DNA of 11,838 nt from JAJKIP01 sp040509055 (GCA_040509055.1 JBEVLT010000412.1:1-11838); one strand, 5' to 3'. Positions 1-7,390 are shown, counted from the first letter of the stretch. Numbers and translations: made by a program. Notes: generated from the letters alone by a model not told the origin.

Positions 1-27
1 TAAAACCCGGCACGTGGCCGGGTTTTA
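1..27. terminator. Bidirectional intrinsic terminator ending the ter operon
   Basis: A perfect inverted repeat: bases 1-11 (TAAAACCCGGC) pair with 17-27 (GCCGGGTTTTA) around a five-base loop at 12-16. The GC-rich core is flanked by an A-run on one side and a T-run on the other, so it can end transcription from either strand. It begins 48 bases beyond the terC stop codon and is the only clear terminator in the window, which supports one transcript for the minus-strand genes. Bases 28-74 between it and terC hold nothing I can name. A convergent gene to the left of the window may share this terminator (inference). Confidence 0.85.
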
Positions 28-74
28 TGAAAGATAACGGGTCACCATAAGATGGTTCCGGTACATTATACTAT

Positions 75-842
75 TTATACTTCAGGTTCCTTCTTCCTGC
101 GAAAGAGCATGCTGATAAGCAGGGGCAACAGGAAGATAGCGACCGTAACGGCAGACGTGATCCAGTCGGCCGCATGGCTGCCCAGGAATTTACTGAATGC
201 CGTTTCCGGAAAGAAGTGTTCGTACAGCGAAAGAGCCAGCTTGATACCCAGGATAGCGATGACAATGAAAGCGCATACTTCCAGGAACGGGTATTTTTCC
301 ATGAGCCGTACAAACCCCTGCGCCACGAAACGCATGGCGAGGATACCGATGAAAACACCGATCCAGATCAGGACCAGGTTATCAGAAAAAGCGACGGCGG
401 CAAATACGTTGTCGATCGAGAAGGCGAGGTCCATCAGCTCTACCAGTGCCACCGTGGCCCAGAAATTACCCAGCGAGCCGACAGTGACCCGGTACAGCCA
501 GTTGCCTTTTTTATCTACAAAATCGTCTTCTTTTTTTACGGTCTGCCGCCCCTTCCACCAGTCCCATACCAGGTACAGCAGGTAGAGTCCGCCCAGCGGT
601 TTGAGCCACCATATCTGTACCAGGTAGGCGGCAAAAAGCAGGCAGATACCGCGAAATACATAGGCGCCGATGATGCCATAGCGCAGGGCCTTGCTGCGCT
701 GTTCTTTGGGCAGGTCCATGACCATAGTGGCCAGCACGGCCGCATTGTCCACGGAAAGCAGGCTTTCAATAATGATCAGGTTGCCGATCACCAGCAAAGA
801 GGGGATAGGATTGTCGATGATCTGCTGAATGAATTCGTTCAT
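75..842 (-). CDS. terC: TerC family integral membrane protein
   Basis: A protein of 255 residues, of usual size for the short TerC family (TerC/Alx/YkoY type), with about seven hydrophobic segments (roughly 13-40, 55-78, 84-96, 122-150, 156-175, 186-207, 229-247). Both family signatures are visible and mark an internal duplication: ESLLSVDN at 26-33 and ELMDLAFSIDN at 135-145, whose acidic residues (Glu26, Asp32, Asp138, Asp144) lie in the membrane. TerC proteins are linked to metal ion export, often manganese, and to tellurite resistance; in ter loci TerC is the proposed membrane anchor of the Ter complex. The frame stays open upstream to 1019, but that extension is Arg/Pro/His-rich and overlaps the kinase gene, so I chose the ATG at 842, 17 bases after the kinase stop. 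It is the last gene before the terminator. The tail is basic (RRKK), probably cytoplasmic. Family call is firm; the transported ion is not known. Confidence 0.95.
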   Translation of the reverse strand: MNEFIQQIIDNPIPSLLVIGNLIIIESLLSVDNAAVLATMVMDLPKEQRSKALRYGIIGAYVFRGICLLFAAYLVQIWWLKPLGGLYLLYLVWDWWKGRQTVKKEDDFVDKKGNWLYRVTVGSLGNFWATVALVELMDLAFSIDNVFAAVAFSDNLVLIWIGVFIGILAMRFVAQGFVRLMEKYPFLEVCAFIVIAILGIKLALSLYEHFFPETAFSKFLGSHAADWITSAVTVAIFLLPLLISMLFRRKKEPEV

Positions 843-859
843 GTTCTTACGTATTTGGT

Positions 860-2368
860 TTATTTGTTTGCCATGGTGATGATCGCGATGCGGCCGCCGT
901 CTTTGCGGGACAGGAGGATGCGTTTGGCATCGCCCAGTTCCAGCATGCTGCCGATCGGTATTTCTTTGTCTTCGGTCAGGTCTTTCAGGGAGTCGAGCTT
1001 TTGGTTGACCAACACCCATTTCCCGTTGTGAAAGGTAAAGTATCCGACGGGTATTTTTTGTTCGGCGGTCAGTTTTTCATTGCGCACGATATTGCGGTTC
1101 ACATGCCACTGGAACAGGTATTGGTTGTGGTACACCATCAGCCGGTGATTCTCGGGTTTCCACACCGTGGGTTTGAACTGGTAGTACAGGTCCAGCACCG
1201 GCAGCGTTCCGGTATGGGGTGTGCCGCAGAAAGGGCACCTTGGTGAGTTGGTATTGTCAAACACATACCACTTTTGCTCACAGGCGGGGTTGCTGCAGGG
1301 CTGCATGAGGTCGGTGGTTTTCAGCAGGGCCTGTTCCCATTGGTCTGCTGTAGGGCGCTGCATCGGCGCATGCAGCCCGGTGATGAACGCCTGGTTGAAC
1401 AATTCCGTGAGGTAGGGGCCTGTAATGGTATAAGGCAGTTTGTTTACATCGGCCCAGGGCAGTTCTTTGGGATTTAGCTGGTTCAGTTTGGGCCGGTTGC
1501 TCTTATCGGTCGGGTGCTCGATAAACAGCGCTTTTTCTCCCATCGACAGCAGGTCGTCCTTTTCCGTATCCAGGTCGTGCACTTTCCCACCTTTCAGCGG
1601 GTGGCGGTACAGCAGGTACATGTAGATCATCACGGCCAGCGCATGCAGGTCGGTGAGGCGGTTGGGCAGCTTGCGCGCCGGGTCGGTTTTGGAAAGGTGC
1701 TTGGTAGCCAGCACTTCAGGTGCAATAAAATCCGCGGTGCCGATCACGTCGGGAGGAAACAGCCCGGGCACTACCAGCCCGTCGATATCGATGATGGCTG
1801 CCGACCGGCTTACCGGGTCGATCAGCACATTCTTGTACGAAAGATCGGAATGCGCCAGGCCGGCAGCATGCAGCCGCTTCACACCCCGCGCAATGTTCAC
1901 GCAGATCTGGAAATAGCTCAGCCAGTTGCCCAGTTCGCTTTCATCCAGCCGCAGGGGAAACTGCTTGTTCCTGAACTTGGCCGAGGCAAACCATTTGCCT
2001 TCCTTCTCCTTGCCCCTGATCAGGTCGCTGCTGACATAGCCTTTTTTGAAAAAGAAATTCTTGTTGTAGCAGGGTACGATCAGGCCTACGTGTTTGTTGA
2101 TCTCCACCACGTCGGTGGGCCAGGAGTAGAGATCCTTGTAGTAGCTGCCCCCTTCGCGGTTGAAAAAGCTGTCGAAGTACTGGGTGACGATCTTTTTCAG
2201 CCGCTCTTTGGAATTGAAATCCTGCGGGTCTTTGTAGATCGCAACGACATAGGATTTATCCGGGCTGAAATACACGTTCTTCATGGCGCCGGTCATCGGT
2301 TCGCCCGTATCCACATACTGGTAGGATTTGCCGGTGATGGAAGAAGTGACGGTGATCGTTTTGCTCAT
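860..2368 (-). CDS. Ter-associated Ser/Thr kinase-like protein with zinc ribbon and C-terminal beta domain
   Basis: A 502-residue protein with a kinase fold in its first 350 residues. Visible motifs are the beta-3 lysine in VAIYK (Lys46), the catalytic loop HSDLSYKN (Asp175, Asn180; the usual HRD is HSD), the metal-binding Asp194 in DID where most kinases have DFG, and APE at 216-218. Key catalytic residues are therefore present. Residues 358-381 form a zinc ribbon (Cys358, Cys363, Cys378, Cys381). The last ~110 residues look all-beta and may be a divergent FHA-like phosphopeptide-binding domain (weak). It lies nine bases after the PP2C gene, which follows the long TerY: this is the TerY-phosphatase-kinase triad known from ter loci, where kinase and phosphatase are thought to control phosphorylation of Ter components. 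No membrane segment is seen, so cytoplasmic. Kinase fold is confident; substrate unknown. Confidence 0.9.
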   Translation of the reverse strand: MSKTITVTSSITGKSYQYVDTGEPMTGAMKNVYFSPDKSYVVAIYKDPQDFNSKERLKKIVTQYFDSFFNREGGSYYKDLYSWPTDVVEINKHVGLIVPCYNKNFFFKKGYVSSDLIRGKEKEGKWFASAKFRNKQFPLRLDESELGNWLSYFQICVNIARGVKRLHAAGLAHSDLSYKNVLIDPVSRSAAIIDIDGLVVPGLFPPDVIGTADFIAPEVLATKHLSKTDPARKLPNRLTDLHALAVMIYMYLLYRHPLKGGKVHDLDTEKDDLLSMGEKALFIEHPTDKSNRPKLNQLNPKELPWADVNKLPYTITGPYLTELFNQAFITGLHAPMQRPTADQWEQALLKTTDLMQPCSNPACEQKWYVFDNTNSPRCPFCGTPHTGTLPVLDLYYQFKPTVWKPENHRLMVYHNQYLFQWHVNRNIVRNEKLTAEQKIPVGYFTFHNGKWVLVNQKLDSLKDLTEDKEIPIGSMLELGDAKRILLSRKDGGRIAIITMANK

Positions 2369-2377
2369 CGGTTCTGT

Positions 2378-3787
2378 TTAATACACAATAGCCAGTGTTC
2401 TGTCGTCGTGGTTGCCGGGGCTCCAGAAATCCATCCAGGCCGACAGCTGGACGGCGATGTCCGGGTTGGCCGGGTCAAAAGATACCTGAATGCCTTCCTC
2501 GTTGGCGCCCCGCAGGTCGTCCAGGAAGGCGGTCCACTTTTCTGTTTTTTCCAGGTTGGATTCCACAACGAATTTAGGATCATATATGCCGTCCGTCATC
2601 AGCACCAGGTAAGAAAAATCGTCCATCAACCTGAAGCGGAAGCGGGTCGCGAATTTATCCGATGAAAAGATCTCCGGCATGGTAATGAAGCGGGTGCCGC
2701 CGCTGAATTCACCCACATCCAGCCAGTTCATCAGCGTTACCTCCGACAGGTCCCTGCTAAGAATGGCGGCCGGGCAATCGCCTACGCCAAAGGAAAGAAA
2801 GGCTGTGCCAAAGCTGTACTTTTTAAAGAGCACAAACACCAGCGTGGTATGAAAATCTTTCGGTGCGGTATTGATCCCGCCGGCAAACTCATTGATGGAC
2901 TGATGCGCTGACCAGGCTGCTTTTGACAGGTGATTGTAGACGAAATGACTTAGCTTTTTTTGCGTTTCCTCCTGCCCGGTGTGAAGATGATGCTGTTCGA
3001 GGATGGCGTCAAACTCCTGCAGCACCGGTTCGGTAAACTGTTCGGAAAAGTACCCGACCACTGCTGCGCAGGCCAGGGCGGAACCCTTGCGCGAAAGCGG
3101 GGCGGATCCCGCGCCATCGGCCACCGCGATGATGCTCCAGCCGTTGTCGAAATGTTGTATGGCGAAATCATCGTCGCGGAAAGTTCCGGCATTGGCGTGC
3201 GAACGGCCGCGTTTGGAGGCTACCACGAAATGACGGTCGCCCAGGGTGCCGCTTACCGATACCCCGGGTTCCTTCTGGTACGGAGCATCCGGGTCGCTGT
3301 CCTTCGTTTTCCACAGCGATTTCGGATCGGGATTGATGATCAGCGGGATCTTTTTTTCATGGAATGCTTCAGTTTCGGCTTCGCTTTCGAGGCGGAACTG
3401 CAGGGTAATGTGCAGGTCGCCACTGATCACAGGCACGCCTGTGATCGTTTTTTCTTCGTTGCTGAACTGAAGACCGGTTTGGTCCAGCCCGCCGATCTTC
3501 CAGTCAGCAAGATCGCTCCATCCCAGGGCTGCAAAGTCGATCCGGGCGGAGTAGCGTTTGCCTACCGTGCCGTTGGGGATGGATACCGGTTGCTGTACGA
3601 TATCAGCGATCCTGCTGCGAAGCCGCCATGTGTCCATAAGCATTTTGTGAATTTCTGCAATCCGGGCCACCGCCTGCTGGTGTGCTTCTTCAGCCGCAAA
3701 CTTTTCGAAGAGGGCTGTGCGGGTAGCGTGTACCGGAATGCCATATTTGTGAAACAGCGCTTGTATATAAGGTTTTGCCTCGCTCAT
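2378..3787 (-). CDS. PP2C-type protein phosphatase with an internal Ig-like module
   Basis: A 469-residue protein. Residues 1-65 are helical. Residues 75-132 resemble a He_PIG-type Ig-like repeat, with the typical GLQFS...ITGVPVISGD pattern at 105-124. Residues 183-469 are a PP2C (PPM) phosphatase: RGRSHANAG (193-201) followed by Asp205-207, VADGAG (222-227, metal-binding Asp224), GVGD (334-337), MTDGIYD (397-403, Asp399) and NHDD (459-462). All main metal ligands appear to be present, so it should be an active metal-dependent Ser/Thr phosphatase. Its ATG is one base after the stop of the long TerY, so translation is probably coupled, and the kinase follows nine bases on. In the triad it would oppose that kinase (known association; direction of action inferred). 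No signal peptide or membrane segment is seen. Confidence 0.93.
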   Translation of the reverse strand: MSEAKPYIQALFHKYGIPVHATRTALFEKFAAEEAHQQAVARIAEIHKMLMDTWRLRSRIADIVQQPVSIPNGTVGKRYSARIDFAALGWSDLADWKIGGLDQTGLQFSNEEKTITGVPVISGDLHITLQFRLESEAETEAFHEKKIPLIINPDPKSLWKTKDSDPDAPYQKEPGVSVSGTLGDRHFVVASKRGRSHANAGTFRDDDFAIQHFDNGWSIIAVADGAGSAPLSRKGSALACAAVVGYFSEQFTEPVLQEFDAILEQHHLHTGQEETQKKLSHFVYNHLSKAAWSAHQSINEFAGGINTAPKDFHTTLVFVLFKKYSFGTAFLSFGVGDCPAAILSRDLSEVTLMNWLDVGEFSGGTRFITMPEIFSSDKFATRFRFRLMDDFSYLVLMTDGIYDPKFVVESNLEKTEKWTAFLDDLRGANEEGIQVSFDPANPDIAVQLSAWMDFWSPGNHDDRTLAIVY

Positions 3788-3788
3788 G

Positions 3789-4838
3789 TCAGCCCTGCGT
3801 CCTGTTTACGTCAAAACCTCCTTTGCCAACACCGTATTTGCCAGACTGGCCACACCAGGGGCAGGTACTTACTTCCTCGTCGCCGATGCAATGGATGCCG
3901 CCGCAGCTGCACAGGGCCAGCCCGTACTGGTTGCCGCAGCAGGGACAATTGGGGGCGCCCACCAGCTCGTCGGTATTGATCTTTTGCTGCTGGCTACCGC
4001 TTTCGTCTGACAGTTCATAATATGCATTGTCTACCTGGTAGGCGCCCACCATGCGGTAGGAGAGCGTCTGCAGGTCGCCAAAGCCGGAGGGGTTCATGGT
4101 TCGTTTGTATTTCATCAGGTAGGGACGTTTGGTGTTCTGGCATTTGGCAGCCAGCACCACGAAGTTGGGGTCGGTGTACTGGCGCGGCGGCGGCGCCTTG
4201 GACACGTCGATCTTTGAAAGCGTATCGTTGTCGAGCCTGGCCAGTTCAAAGCCGGAGGCATTGTTCTCCACACTCTCACTGCTCGTTTTGATAGAGGCCG
4301 ATATCCATTTGAAAAATTCACGGTACGATGCCGCGCTCGTGTTCTTAAAGTGCAATACATGGTCGGTCAGCTCGCGCAGCGTGTTGAGGTCCATCTCGTC
4401 GCCAAAGCTGATGGCCACCAGGTTGGCCGAGCGCTGCCAGTTCGCCTTCCATTCGCCGATGGCAGCCTGCGTATCGTCGGTCGGTACGCCGTCGGTAAAG
4501 AGGAACACGATCGGCTTCCAGTCACCCTTTCTTTCATACGTGGTCTTTACGATATTGGTGCGCAGCTCGTACATCAGGTGCCCGAGTCCCTTGCTCAGCG
4601 AAGTGCCGCTGCCTACCGGGAAGCGGGGCGGGTAAAAGCTCACGAGCTCCTGCAGGGGGACCAGCGTTTTGGCGCTGCCGGCAAAAACGATGATGGACAC
4701 CCAAACGGTCTCGAGCGCCTGCGGATCGGCCTTTAATTCTTTAATGATCGTTGACAGGCCTTCCTCTACCTGCTGGATGGGTTCGCCGATCATCGACTCG
4801 GAAATATCGATGAGGAAGTAGATGGGTAAACGTCTCAT
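3789..4838 (-). CDS. terY: Long TerY: VWA domain with C-terminal metal-binding domain
   Basis: A 349-residue protein. Residues 1-185 are a VWA domain with an intact MIDAS metal site: DISES (Asp11, Ser13, Ser15), Thr79 in GSGTS, and TDG with Asp116. After a linker containing APPP at 215-218 comes a TerY-C-type metal-binding domain, with eight cysteines at 298, 300, 301, 310, 312, 317, 326 and 329, able to hold two zinc ions. The VWA domain probably acts as a scaffold whose metal-dependent surface binds Ter partners. This longer form is the one paired with phosphatase and kinase: the PP2C gene begins one base after its stop. Its start overlaps the stop of the YggT-like gene in an ATGA. It begins MRRLP like the two shorter TerY proteins upstream, which points to gene duplication. 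No signal peptide, so cytoplasmic. Confidence 0.93.
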   Translation of the reverse strand: MRRLPIYFLIDISESMIGEPIQQVEEGLSTIIKELKADPQALETVWVSIIVFAGSAKTLVPLQELVSFYPPRFPVGSGTSLSKGLGHLMYELRTNIVKTTYERKGDWKPIVFLFTDGVPTDDTQAAIGEWKANWQRSANLVAISFGDEMDLNTLRELTDHVLHFKNTSAASYREFFKWISASIKTSSESVENNASGFELARLDNDTLSKIDVSKAPPPRQYTDPNFVVLAAKCQNTKRPYLMKYKRTMNPSGFGDLQTLSYRMVGAYQVDNAYYELSDESGSQQQKINTDELVGAPNCPCCGNQYGLALCSCGGIHCIGDEEVSTCPWCGQSGKYGVGKGGFDVNRTQG

Positions 4839-5092
4839 TGAATAGCATTTAAAAGGATAAGGAACAGGATAAGCAGTACGATCTGCGTCATGTCGACCGA
4901 CAGGCCGATGCCGACGCGAAAAGGCTTTATAAAACGTTTCATCCCGTTGAGCAACGGGTTGAAAAGGCCGTGGAAGAAATTGAAGACGCCCCGGTACCGC
5001 GGGTGCAGCCGGTCCCGGTAAGGCAATAACTTTGAATAAAGAAAAAGCCCGGTAATAAGTATGCTGAGGAACAGGACGAGGAGTGCTTTCAT
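4835..5092 (-). CDS. Small YggT-like membrane protein
   Basis: An 85-residue protein with two hydrophobic segments (about 3-20 and 66-83) separated by a basic, aromatic loop. The second half, NPLLNGMKRFIKP at 45-57 followed by GLSVDMTQIVLL at 63-74, resembles the YggT family pattern of a loop ending in Pro, then a GxDxSxxVxL stretch entering a membrane helix; this match is by eye. YggT proteins are poorly understood small membrane proteins, some with roles in osmotic stress or cell division. It overlaps TerY genes on both sides by ATGA, so all three are probably translated in step. That placement suggests it tethers or senses for the TerY proteins at the membrane (inference). The gene is real by its coupling and composition; the family call is moderate. 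Confidence 0.8.
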   Translation of the reverse strand: MKALLVLFLSILITGLFLYSKLLPYRDRLHPRYRGVFNFFHGLFNPLLNGMKRFIKPFRVGIGLSVDMTQIVLLILFLILLNAIQ

Positions 5093-5724
5093 ATGACTAA
5101 ATGTACTTCGTTGGGTGGAGCGGGCAGGTTTACATTTTCACCGGTACCCTGGCTTTTGTTTCCCTGCTCGATGGTGTCCGATACCCATTTGAAGAATTGC
5201 TTCAGGGTGAGGCTATCGGCTGTGTCGAGGTGAACCACGGCATCGGTCAGCTCTTTCAGGTATTCGTCTTTGGCTTTGGCGCCGGCAGAACAAGCCACGA
5301 TGGCGCCGAACCGGAGCGCTTTGATTTTCGGTACAGCCTCTTTGAAAGCGGCAATGTCCGAGGGGCTGCCATCCGTCATGATAAAAAGCAGGGGCTTCCA
5401 GTCGCCTTTCTGGTTGGCATCGCCTTTTCTCACTTCCTTCGGCACTTTGGTAGTGAGCAGCAGCAGCGCCTCGCCCATGTTGGTAGGGCCGCTTTGAGGG
5501 CAGGTGATCTCCGGCAGCTGGAAGTTGACGAGCTCGGTCAGCGGCACTACTTCTTTTACTTCGCGGTCAAAGGTGATGATGCTTAGCCAGAGCGAATCCA
5601 GTGCCTGCGGGTCGGAGCGCAGGGTATTGATCATGCCGCTGAGGGCATTGTTGAGCGCCTGGATCGGTTCGCCATACATCGAGCCCGACGTGTCCAGTAA
5701 AAAGTATACAGGTAATCTTCTCAT
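5089..5724 (-). CDS. terY: Short TerY: single VWA domain protein (copy 2)
   Basis: A 211-residue protein that is almost entirely a VWA domain. The MIDAS residues are DTSGS (Asp11, Ser13, Ser15), Thr81 in GPTN and TDG with Asp118, so metal binding is probably kept. It shares with the other two TerY proteins the start MRRLP, the GDWKP stretch before the TDG strand, and FFKW near residue 177. It lacks the cysteine-rich C-terminal domain of the long TerY and ends instead in a Pro-rich linker and a short hydrophobic strand (LPAPPNEVHLVI, 200-211). The stop overlaps the start of the YggT-like gene (ATGA); 29 bases separate its start from the upstream TerY, the widest gap in the operon. Role: cytoplasmic adaptor of the Ter system, inferred from family. 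Confidence 0.93.
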   Translation of the reverse strand: MRRLPVYFLLDTSGSMYGEPIQALNNALSGMINTLRSDPQALDSLWLSIITFDREVKEVVPLTELVNFQLPEITCPQSGPTNMGEALLLLTTKVPKEVRKGDANQKGDWKPLLFIMTDGSPSDIAAFKEAVPKIKALRFGAIVACSAGAKAKDEYLKELTDAVVHLDTADSLTLKQFFKWVSDTIEQGNKSQGTGENVNLPAPPNEVHLVI

Positions 5725-5753
5725 TTGTCTCTAAATAATGATACAGCTATTGA

Positions 5754-6392
5754 TCACACTACGATATTCAGTTCGGACGGCGGCGGCGGCAGCTCATTGA
5801 GCCCGGTCACTTCTTTTCCCGAAGCTTCCACTTTGGTAGAGCTGACGCCGATGGAAGCCGTGACCCAGGCAAAGAATTTCGAAATGCTGTGGCTGTCTGC
5901 CGTGTCCAGGCTCACCACGTTGTCCGTGATCTGCTTCAGCACTTTGGTATCGGCTTTGGGGCCTGCAGCACAGGCTACGGTGAAAGCGGTTTTCCGCTTC
6001 CGGAACTCGCGCAGCCCGCTTTGCCAGTCGTCGGTCGGTATGCCGTCGGTCATGATAAACACCAGCGGCTTCCAGTCGCCTTTTTGTTCCATCGTGGTCC
6101 TGGATACTTCCGTGTCCAGGCGGTCGGCCAGCAGCTTCAGCGCATTGCCCAGGGCCGTGGTGCCGGTGGCCCGCAGGTCCACCATCTGGAACGAGGCCAG
6201 GTCTGTGAGCGGTACCACCTGTGCGGCCATGCTATCAAACGTGATCACGCTGATGAAAGCCGTTTCGATGGCCTGCGGGTTCTGCCGCAGCGAACTGATC
6301 ATTACCTGCACGCCGTTTTTCACAGCTTCTATCGGTTCCCCGGTCATCGAGCCCGAAGTATCCAATAGCAGGTAAACCGGTAATCTTCTCAT
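5754..6392 (-). CDS. terY: Short TerY: single VWA domain protein (copy 1)
   Basis: A 212-residue VWA protein. MIDAS residues are DTSGS (Asp11, Ser13, Ser15), the Thr pair 78-79 in ATGTTA and MTDG with Asp116. It is a close paralogue of the next gene, with the same length, GEPI after the first motif and GDWKPL.FIMTDG in the middle, and the same kind of tail (LPPPPSELNIVV, 201-212). No cysteine-rich domain, signal peptide or membrane segment. It starts 12 bases after the stop of the unrecognised 325-residue protein, without a visible Shine-Dalgarno sequence. Two single-domain copies plus one long copy suggest that the three VWA proteins bind different partners or form a hetero-oligomer (inference). 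Confidence 0.93.
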   Translation of the reverse strand: MRRLPVYLLLDTSGSMTGEPIEAVKNGVQVMISSLRQNPQAIETAFISVITFDSMAAQVVPLTDLASFQMVDLRATGTTALGNALKLLADRLDTEVSRTTMEQKGDWKPLVFIMTDGIPTDDWQSGLREFRKRKTAFTVACAAGPKADTKVLKQITDNVVSLDTADSHSISKFFAWVTASIGVSSTKVEASGKEVTGLNELPPPPSELNIVV

Positions 6393-6404
6393 ACGATAAG
6401 TTTT

Positions 6405-7382
6405 TTAAATGCTATCTGTATTAAGCATTGTTTTCAGGATGTTGGCCTGGATATCAAAGTCGTCGATAAGGTCCAGGAAATTGATGTCTTCGATGCGCGT
6501 GCTGTAATCCTTCAGCAGGCTGGCCACTTCTCCCGGTATGGCGATCCTTGCTGCCGGGATGGCGTTTTTCAGCCGGGCATTCTTTTCATTCAGCTCCAGC
6601 ACGATCTGCGCTTTTTTGGACAGGGTACCGGTCGTTTCGATATTGGACAGTTTTTCCGTTTCGCAGCCCAGGAAAAGGTTGCGGGAAGGATCATAAACAA
6701 AATACTCATTATCGTCGTCTTCGACAATAAAATCTGCCAGCCGGTAGACTTCCATGACCCGGTAACCGCTTTTCAGCCCGGCGTGAAACAGGTTGCGGAA
6801 CTGGTGCTTGCATTGCAGGCCCATCAATTTTTTTTCGATCGTCCCGTACCCGTTGCGGTACACCCTGTCCGGGTCATAATCCAGCAATTCGTCAGCCAGT
6901 TCAGGCGCTACTTCGTAAAAGAAATCTTTTGCATAGGTGTTGCTGAACTCAGCCAGCCGGGCGGGGAAAGGATTGTCCCGGGCATAATCCGACAGGTTCT
7001 GGTACAGCTTGTTCAGCGCCACGCCGACGGCATTGGCCTGTGCGATCCTGGCCTGCAGGAAAGATTGCTCCTGCTGCATGGCTTCAGAGAGGTTTTTGAT
7101 CAGTTCCTCGTTCACGCCGATCTCGCCGGTGAGCTGGGTCACGTGCTTCTCGTTGTTCTGCTTTATCCGCAGCAGCAGCGCAAGAATGGACTCGGTGTAT
7201 TGCAGGTGAAAGAGTTCCAGCTTGTGTGCGTCCAGTTCCTTGTTGTCGCGGAACAGGTTGTGGATCACCCGGGTACGGGCATAGATCCTGATGACATTTT
7301 CGTCTTCAAAGAAAAGAGAAAACAACCGCAGTTTATCGATAAGCGCTTCGGAATGCCCGAAGAGCTGGGTAGGGTTTTCCAT
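6405..7382 (-). CDS. Unrecognised helical protein of the ter operon
   Basis: A 325-residue protein that I do not recognise. Residues 10-130 are predicted helical, with a likely coiled coil near 60-130 (many Gln, Glu, Leu and Ala). A middle part (about 150-240) is richer in aromatic residues and includes an acidic stretch EDDDNEYFVYD (221-231), and the end (255-320) is helical again. There is no membrane segment, signal peptide, cysteine cluster or obvious catalytic motif. It sits eight bases after telA and 12 bases before the first terY. The coiled coil is comparable in kind to that of TelA, so a structural or partner role beside TelA is possible, but this is only inference from context. The ATG at 7382 is the natural start because telA ends just upstream. 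Confidence 0.85.
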   Translation of the reverse strand: MENPTQLFGHSEALIDKLRLFSLFFEDENVIRIYARTRVIHNLFRDNKELDAHKLELFHLQYTESILALLLRIKQNNEKHVTQLTGEIGVNEELIKNLSEAMQQEQSFLQARIAQANAVGVALNKLYQNLSDYARDNPFPARLAEFSNTYAKDFFYEVAPELADELLDYDPDRVYRNGYGTIEKKLMGLQCKHQFRNLFHAGLKSGYRVMEVYRLADFIVEDDDNEYFVYDPSRNLFLGCETEKLSNIETTGTLSKKAQIVLELNEKNARLKNAIPAARIAIPGEVASLLKDYSTRIEDINFLDLIDDFDIQANILKTMLNTDSI

Positions 7383-7390
7383 GCATCATC

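Noticed and set aside
843..1019. N-terminal extension of TerC by 59 residues
   Set aside because: The extension is Arg/Pro/His-rich and lies inside the kinase gene in another frame; the TerC family starts close to the chosen ATG.
1514..2665. Long plus-strand open frame (383 codons) opposite the kinase gene
   Set aside because: It is an antisense shadow: the opposite strand has motif-rich kinase and PP2C coding in tight operon order, and this translation has low-complexity Val/Gly/His-rich composition with no recognisable domain.
2960..3979. Plus-strand open frame of 339 codons opposite PP2C and the end of the long TerY
   Set aside because: It crosses a gene boundary on the real strand and has no domain; the minus-strand PP2C motifs are unambiguous.
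5725..5753. Possible internal promoter in the widest intergenic gap
   Set aside because: Only 29 bases, AT-rich but without a spaced TTTG and TAnnTTTG pair; not enough to call.
4826..6392. Nucleotide repeats at the three terY starts (ATGAGAAGATTACC-like)
   Set aside because: They are explained by the shared MRRLP protein start of paralogous genes, not by a mobile or regulatory repeat.
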